From the NCBI RefSeq assembly GCF_963259705.1, contig NC_081842.1, forward strand, positions 63,128,787 to 63,192,786: a stretch of 64,000 bases of DNA, given 5' to 3'. The stretch comes from Myotis daubentonii (lineage: Eukaryota > Chordata > Mammalia > Chiroptera > Vespertilionidae). Positions within the stretch are counted from its first letter, which is position 1, and each line of letters opens with the position of its first letter. Made by a program: the position numbers and the translations under genes. This document shows, piece after piece, positions 1-11,275 of this stretch. Below the pieces are notes generated by a model. It was not told the DNA's origin and ran no database searches. It saw nothing but the letters and a program-made list of their open reading frames with translations.

Positions 1-1680
1 TGGAGATTACAGATTGGGAGGGAAAAGAGAGAAGATCACACCCCATCCCTTTTATATGCAGGGGAAGGCAGTAGTATCTGGACTAAGATCCCAAAGCAAG
101 TCCAGGGATGATTTGGGGCAGCTGAGGACAAAGTTCCTATTAGAAAGAGCTGAAAGGAACTTTCCTACACAGGATACTATTAAGACTAGAAATGAATTGA
201 GAGGTCACCTCATTGCTTCCCTTTCTCTCTGCTCACTCTGCCCAGAGAGGTGGCACCCATGTCACTCCTCTGTCAGAGGCAAAGGAGGAAAAACTCTGAT
301 TCCTGTTTCCCAGCCAAAGGCTCTTTTCAATGTGCTATATTACCTCTCAAGGCAGACATGTCCCCATTGCCATTACAGTTACCCAAACCCATATTATGGT
401 GACAGTCTACTGAAATAAGCATCTAAACTGATAATGATAGTTCATTTCATCTGGACCATAAAGTAGCAATAACTGTCTTCAGCTTCTTTGTTGAGACCAG
501 ACCTATAGTTTCAAGATAAATAGCTTTGCGTGCTTTTACCGAGCAAACCAGCCTCCCTTGTTCCTCCACTCAGAAGTAGCATATGCTTAATTTTTAGACT
601 AATGAAATCATTTCAAGGAGCCAAATACAACTGATGTGTTTAGTTGACTGTATTAAGTGGATCTTTACAGTCCTGAGGTTGTTATGGTGTCTGCCTGCTG
701 ATGTTTCCATTTCCTAATTGCACATCCTCTTGGAGGCACCTGGTCAGCACCTTTGTCGCAGGTTCCCTTGTATTCCCCTTGGATGAAACATCCACCACAG
801 TACTTTTCCAATGCTTCAAACATTTCTCAAAAAGTAAACGATACACACGCTTATGCACCCAATGCGTCTGCAGTTACAAGCAGGGAAATCAGAACCAATA
901 GTCGGAGTGCTTTGACAAATATAATATAGAATCTAATGAGAGATGCAAGTGCATGAAAATATTTTTCTCCAACAATATTAAATGTAGGCAAAAACTGTTT
1001 AGTGATACTTTCTTCAACTCCTTTAATCTTTTAGTCTAATTATTTTCTAGATCATTATGGGATAACTGCATTGTTTTCTATCCCAATGTAGTCTTGAAAT
1101 GTAACCTGAAGGTTCTATATTTGTTAAAATAATGGCAACCTTTTCTTTTTCTCTATAAGTATAAATGTATTTTTGATATTTGACATGAGTTGTTGGTAAC
1201 ATTACATATAACATGGTTTTCCTGTGTTCTATAAAAGTAAGCTGTGTTACAAGGACTCAGTTTTCAAGTACTTGCAGAGGGCGAAGTCTTGTTTCTTGTT
1301 TCTACTTGCCTTGATGGAAACACAGCTCATGCATTAGGATGAGTTATTTTTAAAGTCAATCAACATAGAATATATAAGGCTAGTAGAACCTCTACGGTAC
1401 ACAACTCTGAGATCTGTCAACTATGTGGTTATGCAAGAAAGATATTTCAAATATGCTTCCTGCCTTTAAAGAATTTAAAATTCAGTGAAAAATACAAGTG
1501 CAACAAAATGTGGGATTATTTAAAAGTGTTGCAAAATAATAAATAGCAGATAAATGCTTATGGTTCTAGCAAAGATGACCCTGTTGAAGAACATTACAAG
1601 GTTTAGTAAGAATTGAGATGGGGCCAAGTGATAGTGGGCTTTGAGCTGACAGTTTCTAGGTCAGTAAGTTTGGTGCAGAG
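1..1680. other. Unique or undetermined sequence, no gene seen
   Basis: AT-rich non-coding DNA. An open frame of 134 codons at 14-418 (+) has no recognisable domain and no composition bias, so I treat it as chance. I see no clear interspersed repeat or RNA gene here. Confidence 0.5.
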
Positions 1681-1684
1681 GAGT

Positions 1685-2008
1685 AGACTGTATTGTGGGT
1701 CTCAAATATTCATTGCCTATCCCTGGAGGAGGATTTTACTTTTCTGGGCTATTGGCATAAGGCTTTGACCAGGTAGTTTGCTCTGGCCAATGACATTTTT
1801 GTCATTTCTAAGAGGAAACTTTAAGGATCAGTCATGCTTTGTTTTGGTGTCTTTTTCTTCTGTCACACAATGGGCATTGTTCCAATAAAGTCTTCCCAGT
1901 GGAATAGAAGGACAGCCAACCTATAATGGGCTTTGTTTAGTAAGACATTGAGATATTGGGGTCATTTGTTACTGCAATGGGAACTAGTCTGTCCTGACTG
2001 ATACAGAC
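1685..2008 (+). repeat. MaLR/MLT1-like LTR fragment, old
   Basis: The sequence runs through phrases typical of mammalian MaLR-type LTRs: a 'gctctggccaatgacat' block, an 'aataaag' polyadenylation-like motif near 1885, and a 3' part resembling the usual 'ttaagccactgagattt' LTR end, followed by 'gtcctgactgatacaga'. It is heavily diverged, and the exact subfamily (MLT1 or relative) is my inference from memory of consensus shape. Confidence 0.45.
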
Positions 2009-2009
2009 A

Positions 2010-4100
2010 GGTAGAAGCAGGCTTTCAAGCAGAAGGAAAAATGAGACTTAAGCAACTAGAATATTATTCTTTGAGTGGAGTGAAAAGACCAGTCTAATTT
2101 TAGGAAGAGTGTTTCTGCAAAAATAATGATAAGTAAAATGTAATGGCTAGAGTGGAACTAGACATAGAAAGACTTATTTCAATCTTGAAACTGAGTACAA
2201 GTTGCTTAAATACCAAGACTGTAACTTTTTTTCCTGCTTTACAATCTCATGCTGTAAATATGACAGCTATTTAAAAATGTGTTGAATTTATAGTCTGAAT
2301 TAAGTTGACACACTGAAGTATAGTGAACATTTATTTTGTAAGGGCAAAAATCCTTTAAAAACACGCCATGATCTCTGAACTTTAATTGTGACCTGAGGAG
2401 AAGATTATAACAAGGTGTAGAAAGACAAGCATAGGTTACAGTGAATATGCTAGAATTCCCATCTGGAGGACAGTTAAGTATTATTATGCAGTTTGACCAT
2501 AGGCTGTAAAATGTCTACTGACTATAAATAAAATGTTTCTACCCCTGCTAAGTGATTTATTATGTTATTAATGAAAATAATGGCAAATATAGGTAGATTT
2601 GTCTCTTTTATAGAATTTAAAGAGTTATCAAGGGTGTTAAGAGGTAATCCTAATCAAAATATGACATGTTCTTTATGACATTCACCATCTGGCCAATCTG
2701 TCAGTGCCAAGCCTGTTGGTTCTCAGCTGTCATCCCTACTTCCTGTGGTTTGTGATCAGTTCTGCTAGGTATAAGCATGGGTAGCAATCACTTGGTCCAT
2801 CTTCTTCTAGTCTTTTACAGTCTATAGTACTTTGCACTTACAGATGAGGTAAACATTCTTGGTAATATTTGTACAACCCTAACTGTGTTCCTCTTCAATG
2901 TATCATTGAACTTTGTAAACTCTGAAGCTCTAGTTCTGGCCTGCATAAGTTCTGAGCACACAGAAATACAATTTCCTTTATGTCCACAGCCATATTCCTT
3001 ATTATAAAGATATTAGACCCAGGGACTCATTATGTTACCATAAAATCAGCATCTGCTTCAACTCACACTGTGCAATACTGGCTGTGTCGAACGTGAATTA
3101 ATTCCATTCAGAACTCAGTTCAGTAGCCAAAGCCAAGTTGCCCTGAACTCCATCAGGAGCAGAGGAACTGCTCACACGCAGCTTCGCCACTGAGCACTCA
3201 TATCAAACAGCTGAGCAGGTTTCTCCTCCTGTGCACCTACGTGCTCTTTCTGCTATTGAATCCGACCTTCCTGGCATGAGTTTTCCTTTAAGAAACAAGT
3301 GCAGAGAAGGATACTCTTCTATTATTATTGCGTGTTCTGCAGGTACTGTTCTCTATGTGTACATATGAGGTGGGGGTTGGGAATAGATAATAGATAGTAG
3401 ATAATTATATAATAGATAATAGATAATTACAAACTGGCCTTAAGCACCCCCAAAAAAGGAAGCAACTGCTTTCAGCCTGCACCTGGAACTTCCTCAGGAT
3501 GACTGCTAAGTGCCCCAGTAAAAAGGTCACGTGTCAGAGAGTGGAAACCTAGATGCTGATTGGATGGACAGTGGAGTGAGATGCAGAAATCTTGGCTTGG
3601 AATTCTCCCTTTAGACTTGAGATATTGTGTTGTTGTGTGCTTTCTCAGATTTCTGGCAGCCTGCCATTTAATAGCAGCTATTTAGCTTTCTTTGCGCTGA
3701 CCAGCTCAGAGAATGAAATGAGTATTCATGATATTCAGGGAAATGCATCTGGAAAACCAAAAAAAGCTGTTCAGAGGCTATGGCAGTTTCCATGAGCCAT
3801 ACTTGGGGGGAGTACAGGGCAGCGAGGGAGGGCACCTAAAGAGCTTCCCCTCCTCCCATCCTGAATTCACATCCTTTCACTCTTCTGCTTCTGCCCCAGC
3901 AAATAAAATCTTAGGGACACGCTGAAAGAATGAGGAACCTTGAAGAGAGAACAAGAGGCAGAAATGCATGTCAGAGCTGTGCATCCCAGACCTCATGTTT
4001 GATCTCTCTGTTCTATGTAGGTCTTTGGTTATATGTAGACACTCATGCAATGTCTAGTATAAAAGGGAAATGAAACAGCATTCTGTAGTACCCTCAATAC
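2010..4100. other. Unique or undetermined sequence, no gene seen
   Basis: No open frame has family features. A short AT-rich array of 'atagataat'-type units lies at about 3383-3430. The 65-67 codon frames near 3592-3925 look random. Confidence 0.45.
3383..3430. repeat. Low-order (TAGATAAT)n microsatellite
   Basis: Irregular repetition of 'atagataat' units, with a TAGTAGATAATTATATAATAG-like centre. Simple repeat only. Confidence 0.7.
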
Positions 4101-4104
4101 TTTG

Positions 4105-4190
4105 AAAAGCACAACAGACTTAGAATCAGAATAATCTACTTATAGTTCCTACTTTACCACTCAATAGCAATGTGACCTAGAGTAAATTGT
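4105..4190 (+). repeat. MIR SINE fragment
   Basis: The order 'gacttagaatcag', 'accactcaatagcaatgtgacc', then 'tagagtaaattgtctc' follows the MIR core ('acttactagctgtgtgacc...gcaagt') in sense orientation. The copy is truncated by the adjoining CT/T tract. Confidence 0.55.
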
Positions 4191-4234
4191 CTCTCTCTCT
4201 CTCTCTCTTTTTTTTTTTTTTTTTTTTTTTTTTT
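4191..4234. repeat. (CT)n followed by poly-T
   Basis: About nine CT units run directly into 27 T residues. It sits where the MIR homology stops, so it may mark the lost 3' part of that element or a later antisense retroelement tail. Confidence 0.85.
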
Positions 4235-4905
4235 GCTTCGTTGTGGAAATGTTCTCTCTACTACTTCAATAAAGGGTGGTTGTCAACAGGTATTAGAGTG
4301 TTGCACAGGTAGAGTTTGTAAAGGTGGGACCATGTAATATATGGGAAGAGCTGGGCGTAGAATGTAAGCTCTTTTATCATTAGAAGGAAAATGCAAGCTG
4401 CTGCCCAGGAACATTGCAGAATGACTGGATGTTCCTGTGAAACTTTGTGGCAGTACCTCTCAGATATTGGGCCCATGGTAGGTACTCAAAAATACTAATT
4501 TGCTTTTCCCCTAATCTCCCACCACAGCATTTTACTTCCTAAAAGCCACTTGTTTAATAAACACTTACCTTTCATTCACCCTAAGGAAAATATAGGAGAA
4601 TTCACAGTATGGTATTTTCAAGCAAACAGTATTGCCTTCTATATATTGTAAAGCTTCCTCCTTTAAAGAGAGCAATGGTTACTTTAGTTTAATTTTATAT
4701 ATCAATGAGCATGATCTTGTCAACCTGACATGTAGCTGAAAACATGCCGGTAAGTACGGAACCGATAGGATTTCATTAAGATTATGACAAGTGAGTGGGC
4801 TGGGGAATGGAGAGATGAAGAGGATGATAAAACTTAGTAATTCAGTTTTTCAAAAATGTTTCTCCTCTAAGAAGTGGAAACTGTGATATTTAATAGGAGA
4901 ATTTT

Positions 4906-5079
4906 AGCCTTGGCCAGGTGGCTAAGTTGTTTAGAGTGTCATCCAGATACACCAAGGTTTCAGGTTTGATCCCTGGTCAAGGCACATATAAGAATCAACC
5001 AATGAATGCATAAATAAGTAGAACAACTAAATGTCGCTCTCTCTCTCTAAAATCACTAAATAAAAATATTTAAAAAAAC
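4906..5079 (+). repeat. VES SINE, old copy
   Basis: A tRNA-derived head ('ccttggccaggtggctaag...ggtttgatccctggtcaaggcacat') is followed by the VES body, a short CT tract and an A-rich tail. It is much more diverged than the VES copies at 49.2, 51.6 and 59.7 kb. The B-box-like 'ggtttgatccc' survives. Confidence 0.85.
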
Positions 5080-5147
5080 AAGATTATTTAAAAAATTATC
5101 TAGTGAGCATCTAATGATGCTCTGCATGGTTGAGAGGCAGTATGATA

Positions 5148-5332
5148 AGAAGTGGTTTTCAAAGTGTGGACCATAGGCCAGCAGCATCAGCATCACCTGC
5201 GGACTTGCAAATACTTTGACCTCACCCCACATCAACAGAGTCAGGAACTCCTAGTACAGAGCCAAGGAATCTGTGACTTAACTAGCCCTCCATGATTTTC
5301 TGATACAAATTAAAATTTGAGAGATTCCGTGA
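5148..5332 (-). repeat. MER5-type hAT-Charlie nonautonomous element
   Basis: The left end 'agtggttttcaaagtgtgg' and the body 'ccagcagcatcagcatcacctg' followed by 'tcaggaactcctagtac' and 'gtgatttt' match the general layout of MER5, an ancient eutherian MITE. Orientation is inferred from the order of the blocks. Confidence 0.7.
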
Positions 5333-5334
5333 CA

Positions 5335-6430
5335 GAGAAATATGGGTTTGGCTCTAACTTATCTTGATTAAGTCATTTCTTGGGTCTCTCTGCCCACTGA
5401 AAATAAGAATTTGGGGGACTAGATATTCAATCTATGGTCATGTTAGTTAGTATTCATTGATTTTCCATAGGGCGTGGATGGTTCATGAGAAGGGAAGATA
5501 TTTCTCTGGGCTCTGAAATGGCTCTTTGATTCCATAGCTCCACTCCTAGAAAATGTCTGAGCTTTGAAAGTCATTTTAAGAATCTGTGCCACCTATTAAA
5601 TCTTCTATATGCCAATAAGGTAGACTCAGGTCCTTCTCACCAGCTGTACTCCTGACCCCACCAGATGGCTTCCAAATACAAACAAGTTCAATTACCAGTG
5701 AACTAAGAACTTCCCCTTTGTTTACTAGTGAGGATGTATCCACACCCTTTCAGCTACCGGGAGTACTGGGGAAAAGACTAGACAGGGAGTGTCAGAGGCA
5801 GTTATCATTGTGAGTCAAAAGCCTTGTTAGTTTCTCAAGTGAAGCTCTTTCAGTGATCCCTGAAGAGTTGGTAATGATGATTCACATTTCTGGACTTCCT
5901 GGGGTTTGAGGAAAGTTTATGTAGCCTGGACTCAGCTGATTTGGTTCCTGCATTTTCTCCTCTCTTCAGGAGAAAAAAAATACTCTCTGGCCTTTGGGGT
6001 TGGTGTCAGTGGAGGAAGGAGGAGCGATGGGAGGGCTTGTTTGCTTGTAGCCTGTATAACTTAAGAATAGAGAGGAAAGAGTGGGAAGGGAAGGGAGGTG
6101 GAGAACTGCTAGAAAACTGGATCAGTGGAACTCATAAGATAGGGCTTAGCTTGAGCATAAGGAATCAGGGAAAGGGATTTTTAGGTGCTCATGCCCTTGC
6201 TCACATCTGAGTTTCCATATCAGCATATCCCTGGCCATGAGTACACTTTTCAGAACACTCACTTTTTTCATTTTTCTGTTTAATTTTTCTTTATTCAAAA
6301 GGCTTCTGGCTTAACTACATAATCACTATACAGAGACTGGGTTTGGTGTAAAAGCAGAGCCATATTCTTAAATTTAAAAGGAATGTGCTTATATGTCTGC
6401 CTTGGATATGATCCTCTCATCATCAATGAT
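5335..6430. other. Unique or undetermined sequence, no gene seen
   Basis: No recognisable repeat, exon-like open frame or RNA gene. The 89-codon frame at 5941-6210 (+) has no motif. Confidence 0.45.
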
Positions 6431-6432
6431 AA

Positions 6433-6547
6433 AAAGGAGGAGCAGGAGCAGGAGGAGAAGAAGGAGGAAAAGAAAGAGGAGGAGGAGGGGGAAGGGGAGG
6501 AGGAGGAGGAAGACAAGGAGGAGGGGGAAGAGTAGGAGGAGGAAGGT
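6433..6547. repeat. (GGA/GAA)n polypurine tract
   Basis: About 115 bp of almost pure purine on the plus strand. The Arg/Lys-rich (+) and Ser-rich (-) open frames over it are products of the simple repeat, not genes. Confidence 0.9.
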
Positions 6548-6579
6548 GATGATTAAGATGTTAATAATAGCAACATCTA

Positions 6580-6735
6580 TTTTAAGGATCTAACTAGGTA
6601 CCAGGCCTTGTGCCAGCAGTCCTGTGACGTCGCTAATATTTACTTACATCTATAGATGCAGAAACTGAAGATCAAGGACATAAGCCACTTGCCAATGTCA
6701 CACAGCACCCATGTTTGGCCAGAAAGTGCCCTAGC
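6580..6735 (-). repeat. MIR SINE fragment, antisense
   Basis: 'atagatgcagaaactgaag' followed by 'acataagccacttgccaatg' and 'tcacacagc' is the reverse-complement MIR signature (usually 'gatgaggaaactgaggc...cttgcccaaggtcacacagc'). Confidence 0.7.
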
Positions 6736-7700
6736 CAGGTTTCAAATTCAAGTGTGGCGCTGCAGTTTAAGGTTTGGCTGGTGCAGTGTGCTTCCCCACT
6801 TGAAGAAAAGGTGCTTCCTGAATTAAAACGCTATAGTTTGTAGTCACTTTTGTTGTTTTGGCTACAATGGAACATGGGAATAAAAGGAGGCGTAGCGAGC
6901 ACATGGGTTTCAGCTGAATGAATTGAACAGAAGTGCAGTAGTGCCATTAAGTAACATTTTTAGAAACTTTATTTCAATGAAAGAGCTCCTTAATTGAGGC
7001 AAATTCAAATCAGCGTAGTCATTGTGATACAGTGGTTTAACTATATTAGTCTCTAACATGTAATTATTGTTTTTAGGGCCTTTGCCTATCTTTTGCTAAA
7101 CACACATTAATCAAAGCTTCAGATCCCACACCAAGACTATTTATAGCCTCCAGCATCCTGACTTTCCCCCCTGCGATTCATCCTAGCCACTGTGGGGCTA
7201 GACTAATCACTCCTAGACATAGCTTAACCAACTCAATTTCACAAACGCTGGTCATTTATTATGTGCAAGAGACTGACACTAAGTCTGTGAGCTCCTGGTC
7301 TGCGTATTTCCAGGGATAGCGTATACTTCTCTGGTATGAAAAGTCAACTCCTCTGACGGACTGTCAGAACTGCCCACCACACTTTCTACAGGGCCGATTT
7401 TCCACAAATCCCCAGCATGTATCCTTCACTCTAGCCAAGCAGGCTTTTTCTCTGCATATTTAAGATGACATGTGTAATTCTATCCTTTCTTTGCTTTAAA
7501 ATCATCACTGAGCTCTAAAGTGGGGGCGAGCTTCTGTTGTCTAATTATGGATAGATTTTTAGATACAGTTCCTGTCTTACTTCCTATATGATGACTGGAG
7601 ATCATTATCTTGTCTGAATTCACATCCTACTAGTTTACACTAACTCCTACCCCTTGTTGTTTCTTCATGATTTTAATGTCAGTAGTATAGCCAAACTGGG
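6736..7700. other. No gene seen; possible old LINE (L2-like) remnants
   Basis: Mixed AT-rich sequence. Short phrases between 7080 and 7650 are loosely reminiscent of L2 3' regions, but I cannot support an alignment. Confidence 0.3.
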
Positions 7701-7734
7701 CTGTTAAGCTATTTGAAGAGTCTCTCTGTCATAT

Positions 7735-7850
7735 CATTGAGCTTCCCCAACTTTAATGTGCATGTGAATGTGGATTCTCAGTCAGTGGCGCTAGGGTGGG
7801 GCCCTAGATCACACATTTCTCACAAGCCTCTGGGTGATGCCAGGACTGCT
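7735..7850. repeat. MER5-like fragment
   Basis: 'aatgtgcatgtgaatgtgga' and the 'ggtggggccctagatcacacatttc' block, with 'ctgggtgatgcc', resemble the interior of MER5 elements. The terminal inverted repeats are gone. Confidence 0.4.
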
Positions 7851-7884
7851 TATCACAGACCCAGCTTTGAGTATCAGGACCCCA

Positions 7885-7962
7885 CTGTGCATCCTTGGCA
7901 CAGCAAACACGGATGCTTCGTGGATTGTAGGTGCTCAATAAATGTTTATCAATTAAAGGCAA
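7885..7962 (+). repeat. L2 LINE 3' end
   Basis: 'ttggcacagcaaacac' then 'gtaggtgctcaataaatgtt' reproduces the common L2 3'-terminal phrase (usually 'ggcacatagtaggtgctcaataaatgtttgtt'). Confidence 0.6.
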
Positions 7963-8112
7963 ATGATGGGTTTCATCCAAAAAACAAATCTTCAGTAGAT
8001 GAGAATTAGTATTTTTTCTTATTAAGGTAATTTGATGAAGATCACCAGAAAGTTTACTTCTTAGAATAAGTTCAGTCCCATTTGGGACTGTGACATTGAA
8101 TTGTAACAACTA

Positions 8113-8509
8113 TCTATACTAATAAAAGGGTAATATGCTAATTAGACTGGGAGACCTTCTGGATGTCCTTCCAGACAAAGCCATGGTGGCAGGGCCGAGG
8201 CAGAGGCGGTTAGGAACCATCAAGCTGGCGGGGGGGAAGGGGGGGCAGTTGGGAGCAAGCAGGCTGGCAGCGGGGGCAGTTGGGGTGAGCAGGCCAGCGG
8301 GGGGGGGAAGTTGGGGTGAGCAGGCCAGCGGGGGGGGGATAGTTGGGGGCGAGCTGGCTGGCATGCAGAGTGGTTAGGGGTGATCAAACAGGCAGGCAGG
8401 TGAGAGGTTAGGAGCCAGCAGTCCTGTATTGTGAGAGGGATATCCCAGATTGGAGAGGGTGCAGTCTGGGCTGAGGGACACCCCCTCATGCATGAATTTC
8501 GTGCACTGG

Positions 8510-8513
<4 letters not shown>
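8113..8513 (+). mobile_element. HeliBat-type nonautonomous Helitron (copy 1)
   Basis: Begins A|TC with 'tctatactaataaaaggg' then 'taatatgctaattagac', the HeliBat 5' end, and runs to 'gaatttcgtgcactgggcc', the usual 3' hairpin region. The terminal CTAG is missing and replaced by the adjoining (TA)n array. The interior holds a G-rich minisatellite. It has no rolling-circle/helicase ORF, so any movement would have depended on a transposase in trans. Confidence 0.88.
8225..8400 (+). repeat. G-rich minisatellite inside HeliBat copy 1
   Basis: About four imperfect units near 30-37 bp, each with a G run of 5-9, 'agttggg' and 'gagcaggccagc'. Multiple G runs separated by short loops (about 8227-8252) give clear G-quadruplex potential on the plus strand. 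Open frames across it are repeat artefacts. Confidence 0.8.
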
Positions 8514-8570
<57 letters not shown>

Positions 8571-8577
8571 TTATTTA
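8514..8577. repeat. (TA)n microsatellite at a Helitron junction
   Basis: About 50 bp of TA followed by TTTA units lies exactly between the 3' hairpin of one HeliBat and the TC 5' end of the next. Confidence 0.92.
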
Positions 8578-8989
8578 TCCTATATAATAAAAGCCTAATA
8601 TGCTAAGTGTCTGGTTGTTTGTCCAACCAATCAAAGCATAATATGCTAATGATATGCTAAGGCCACTCAACAGCTCACTATGATGTGCCCTGACCACCAG
8701 GAGGCAGACACTCCGACTGGTAGGTTAGCTTGCTGCTGGGGTCCGGCCGATCAGGACTGAGTGAGATGGGCTGGACACGCCCTGAAGCCTCCCGTGGTCC
8801 CTCCCTGGCTGGCCCACCTCCCATGTCCCTCCCTGGACCCGATCATGCACCAGTGGGGTCCCTCAGCGTGGCCTTCGCACTCTCGCAATCCAGGACCCCT
8901 TGGGGGATGTTGGAGTCAGTTTCAGCCCAATCCCGCAGGCCAGGCCAAAGTACCCCACTGGTTCACGAATTCGTGCACTGTGCCTCTAG
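8578..8989 (+). mobile_element. HeliBat-type nonautonomous Helitron (copy 2), complete ends
   Basis: A|TC start with 'tcctatataataaaagcc', and an end 'ctgtgcctctag' with CTAG at 8986-8989 followed by T, the A^T target expected of Helitrons. A perfect palindrome 'cacgaattcgtg' at 8964-8975 lies 10 nt before CTAG, matching the canonical 3' hairpin. 412 bp, no coding capacity. Confidence 0.93.
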
Positions 8990-8990
8990 T

Positions 8991-9476
8991 TTATATATAA
9001 AAGCCTAAGTGACCCTTATGACTGGTTGACCACTCCACCACTAGACTGCTTGACCGGTCGCTATGACATGCACTGACCACTAGGGGGCAGACGCTAAGTG
9101 CAGGAGCTGCCCCCTGGTGATCAGTGTGCTCCCACAGCAGCAGCAGTTCAGCCAGAAGCTGGGCTCACGGCTGGGGAGGACAGATGCAGCGGCAGGAACC
9201 TCTCCTGCCAAAAAAAGCAGCACTACCTGGTGGCAGCAGGCGCACAGGCCAGGATGAGCTGGAACAGTGCAGTGCCTGGCCTTGGCTTGGTCTCCTCCCT
9301 GGCCGCCTGCTGCTTTGCGCACTGCTACACCCCTTGGGGAATATTGGACTGCTGGTTTCTGCCCAATCCCTGCAGGCTAAAAACCACAGTCCGACATCCC
9401 CCAAGGGGTCCTGGATAGTGAGAGGGTGCAGGCCAGGCTGAGGGACCCCCACCAGGGCACAAATCCAGGCCTCTAG
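8991..9476 (+). mobile_element. HeliBat-type nonautonomous Helitron (copy 3)
   Basis: Starts 'tatatataaaagcctaag' directly after the T behind copy 2, with the initial TC mutated. Ends 'ccaggcctctag' with CTAG at 9473-9476 followed by T. The 5' part ('ctaagtgaccc...ctatgacatgcactgaccac') matches copy 2 in layout, while the interior differs (CAG-rich then G/C-rich). The overlapping open frames of 67-118 codons on both strands show no domain. Confidence 0.87.
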
Positions 9477-11060
9477 TAGTAAATACATCTTGTGTTTCCT
9501 CTCCCTTCCTAATGATAGCAAGAGACACTTAAAAGCTCACCTTTGGGAAAAGCTTGTGACAAACCCTAAGCTACTCACCATATTGAAAGCAACCAAGTGA
9601 GAATGGATGAGGAATATTTTCTAACTTTCTTCCTTTGGCTCCTTAGCACATCCTCTGCTGTTGCCGCTTTTCTGCTTGTCATTTTCTGCCACTGCTGCTA
9701 CCTGTGTGCATACTCTCTGGTATTTTCTTCAGCCCTAAGTATTCACTCTATAAAAGAATTAGACATTTCCTCTCTCATTGTCCCACCTAGAGTTTCTATG
9801 AAACATTATTTCCAAAGATCATATCTATCATGAGTACAGTCTTTGATTTAGAAGTTGAACCCACTAATATATAAGATGCTAACAGCTAAGGAGTAATATA
9901 TTTCTCCTTTTAACCCCTCAAAGCAAAAAAGTGCTTCAAATCACTGCTGCTCTTTCATTATTTCTGTCATATTCACTTGCTTTATAAGATTGTTTTCTTT
10001 AAAGAGTATTTTAAGTAAACATTTTATTATTACCCTGAGTAGAAAAATCAGTATAATGTGCCATAAATAAAAGTTAAATGTTAAAAATTATAAATTCAGT
10101 GACACCAAAATGTTAATGACTTTTAGCCCTCAGAAGATGCTGAGTTTAAGAAGACTGATTTTTTTGTTAAAATGGGAGATTGGCAAGTGGAAATGGTATT
10201 AAACACATAAGCTACAAAAGAGACTTTCTTCTTAACTTAATCAAAGAATTTAAAAATACATGAAAAGAGAATATGGTACACACTATATGTATGATTCAAT
10301 GTTATATAAGGCTGCAATGTTGGACTGTTACTGTTGTAATTAGCTAGTTGTTAATAATAGAAACAAGGGAGGCCAGACACTATAAGCTTGGCCATCTGGG
10401 CAGTTTCACCCAGCAAGCTGCAATTTCACCCTCCCGGGAACCACCTGTCCATTCCCTGCAGATCACTGGGGGAAGGGAAGATGTGTGCATGCATAGTAAA
10501 ATCGTGGTGACGTAGGGAAGGTTCCTGTCAGTCAAACCTTGAAAAAAGATAATTGGCTAGGTTTGGGCAGAGTCACCATAAACACACAAAATCCTGAAGG
10601 CTTAATTGGTTATGGTCTAGTTAAAATTCCCAAAGAAATTCAATCTCTGGTTCCTCTTGCTTTGCTCCTGCTTCCTTGCATTCGCCCATGTTCCTCCATA
10701 GCCATGTGGCCCTAGAAACCCATGCACAATGGACTGATGGACTACAGCTGGGAACACAAGCTGAGCTAACCTGATGCTGGATTGGAATGTGCAAATATGG
10801 AATGGGAACTTTGGCAACAGCTTTAGTCCTGGCTCATGGTGGGATGGAGGGAGAGGGGTCATTGGAAACTCAAGGATTTAACTGCATGTAAATAAAATGC
10901 CACTCATTCTCTCATTTTAGTCCCAGGAATTTCATTTTCCTGTGACATCACAAGAAGCCCACTTCTGGCAAGCAGTGGGGACACAGAGGGCTCTCCACAG
11001 ATAACAGCACCATTTTCAGCCATCTCTCTTACATGTATCACACCTTAAGAAACAAGCTTC
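9477..11060. other. No gene seen; an LTR-like stretch possible at 10330-10920
   Basis: 9477-10320 appears unique and AT-rich. 10330-10920 has a more LTR-like composition, with an 'aataaa' motif near 10892, but I could not find a matching pair of TG...CA ends with a target duplication, so I do not call it. Confidence 0.35.
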
Positions 11061-11063
11061 TAC

Positions 11064-11275
11064 CAGTGGTTCCCAACTTTCTGGCCCTTTAAATACAGTT
11101 CCTCATGATGTGACCCAACCATAAAATTATTTTCATTGCTACTTCATAACTGTACTGTTGCTACTGTTATGAATCATAATATAAATATCTGATATGCAGG
11201 ATGGTCTTAGGCGACCCCTGTGAAAGGGTCATTCAACCACCAAAGGGGTCGTGACCCACAGGTTGAGAACCACTG
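11064..11275 (+). mobile_element. SPIN/URR1-like hAT nonautonomous element
   Basis: Terminal inverted repeats 'cagtggttcccaac' and 'ggttgagaaccactg' enclose the familiar 'ttcctcatgatgtga', 'cataactgta' and 'ggcgacccctgtgaaagggtc' blocks. The flanks ('gcttctac' / 'ttctagac') share only a TCTA core, so the 8-bp duplication is not clean. No transposase is encoded. Confidence 0.88.

Noticed and set aside
14..418. 134-codon frame at the window start
   Set aside because: Begins near the window edge, no domain, no repeat signature. Insufficient support for a gene.
9080..9528. Overlapping 67-118 codon frames on both strands
   Set aside because: They lie wholly inside HeliBat copy 3. The element is nonautonomous and the peptides match no Rep/helicase.
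10330..10920. Candidate LTR
   Set aside because: Composition and an 'aataaa' motif suggest an LTR, but no TG...CA boundaries with a target duplication could be found.
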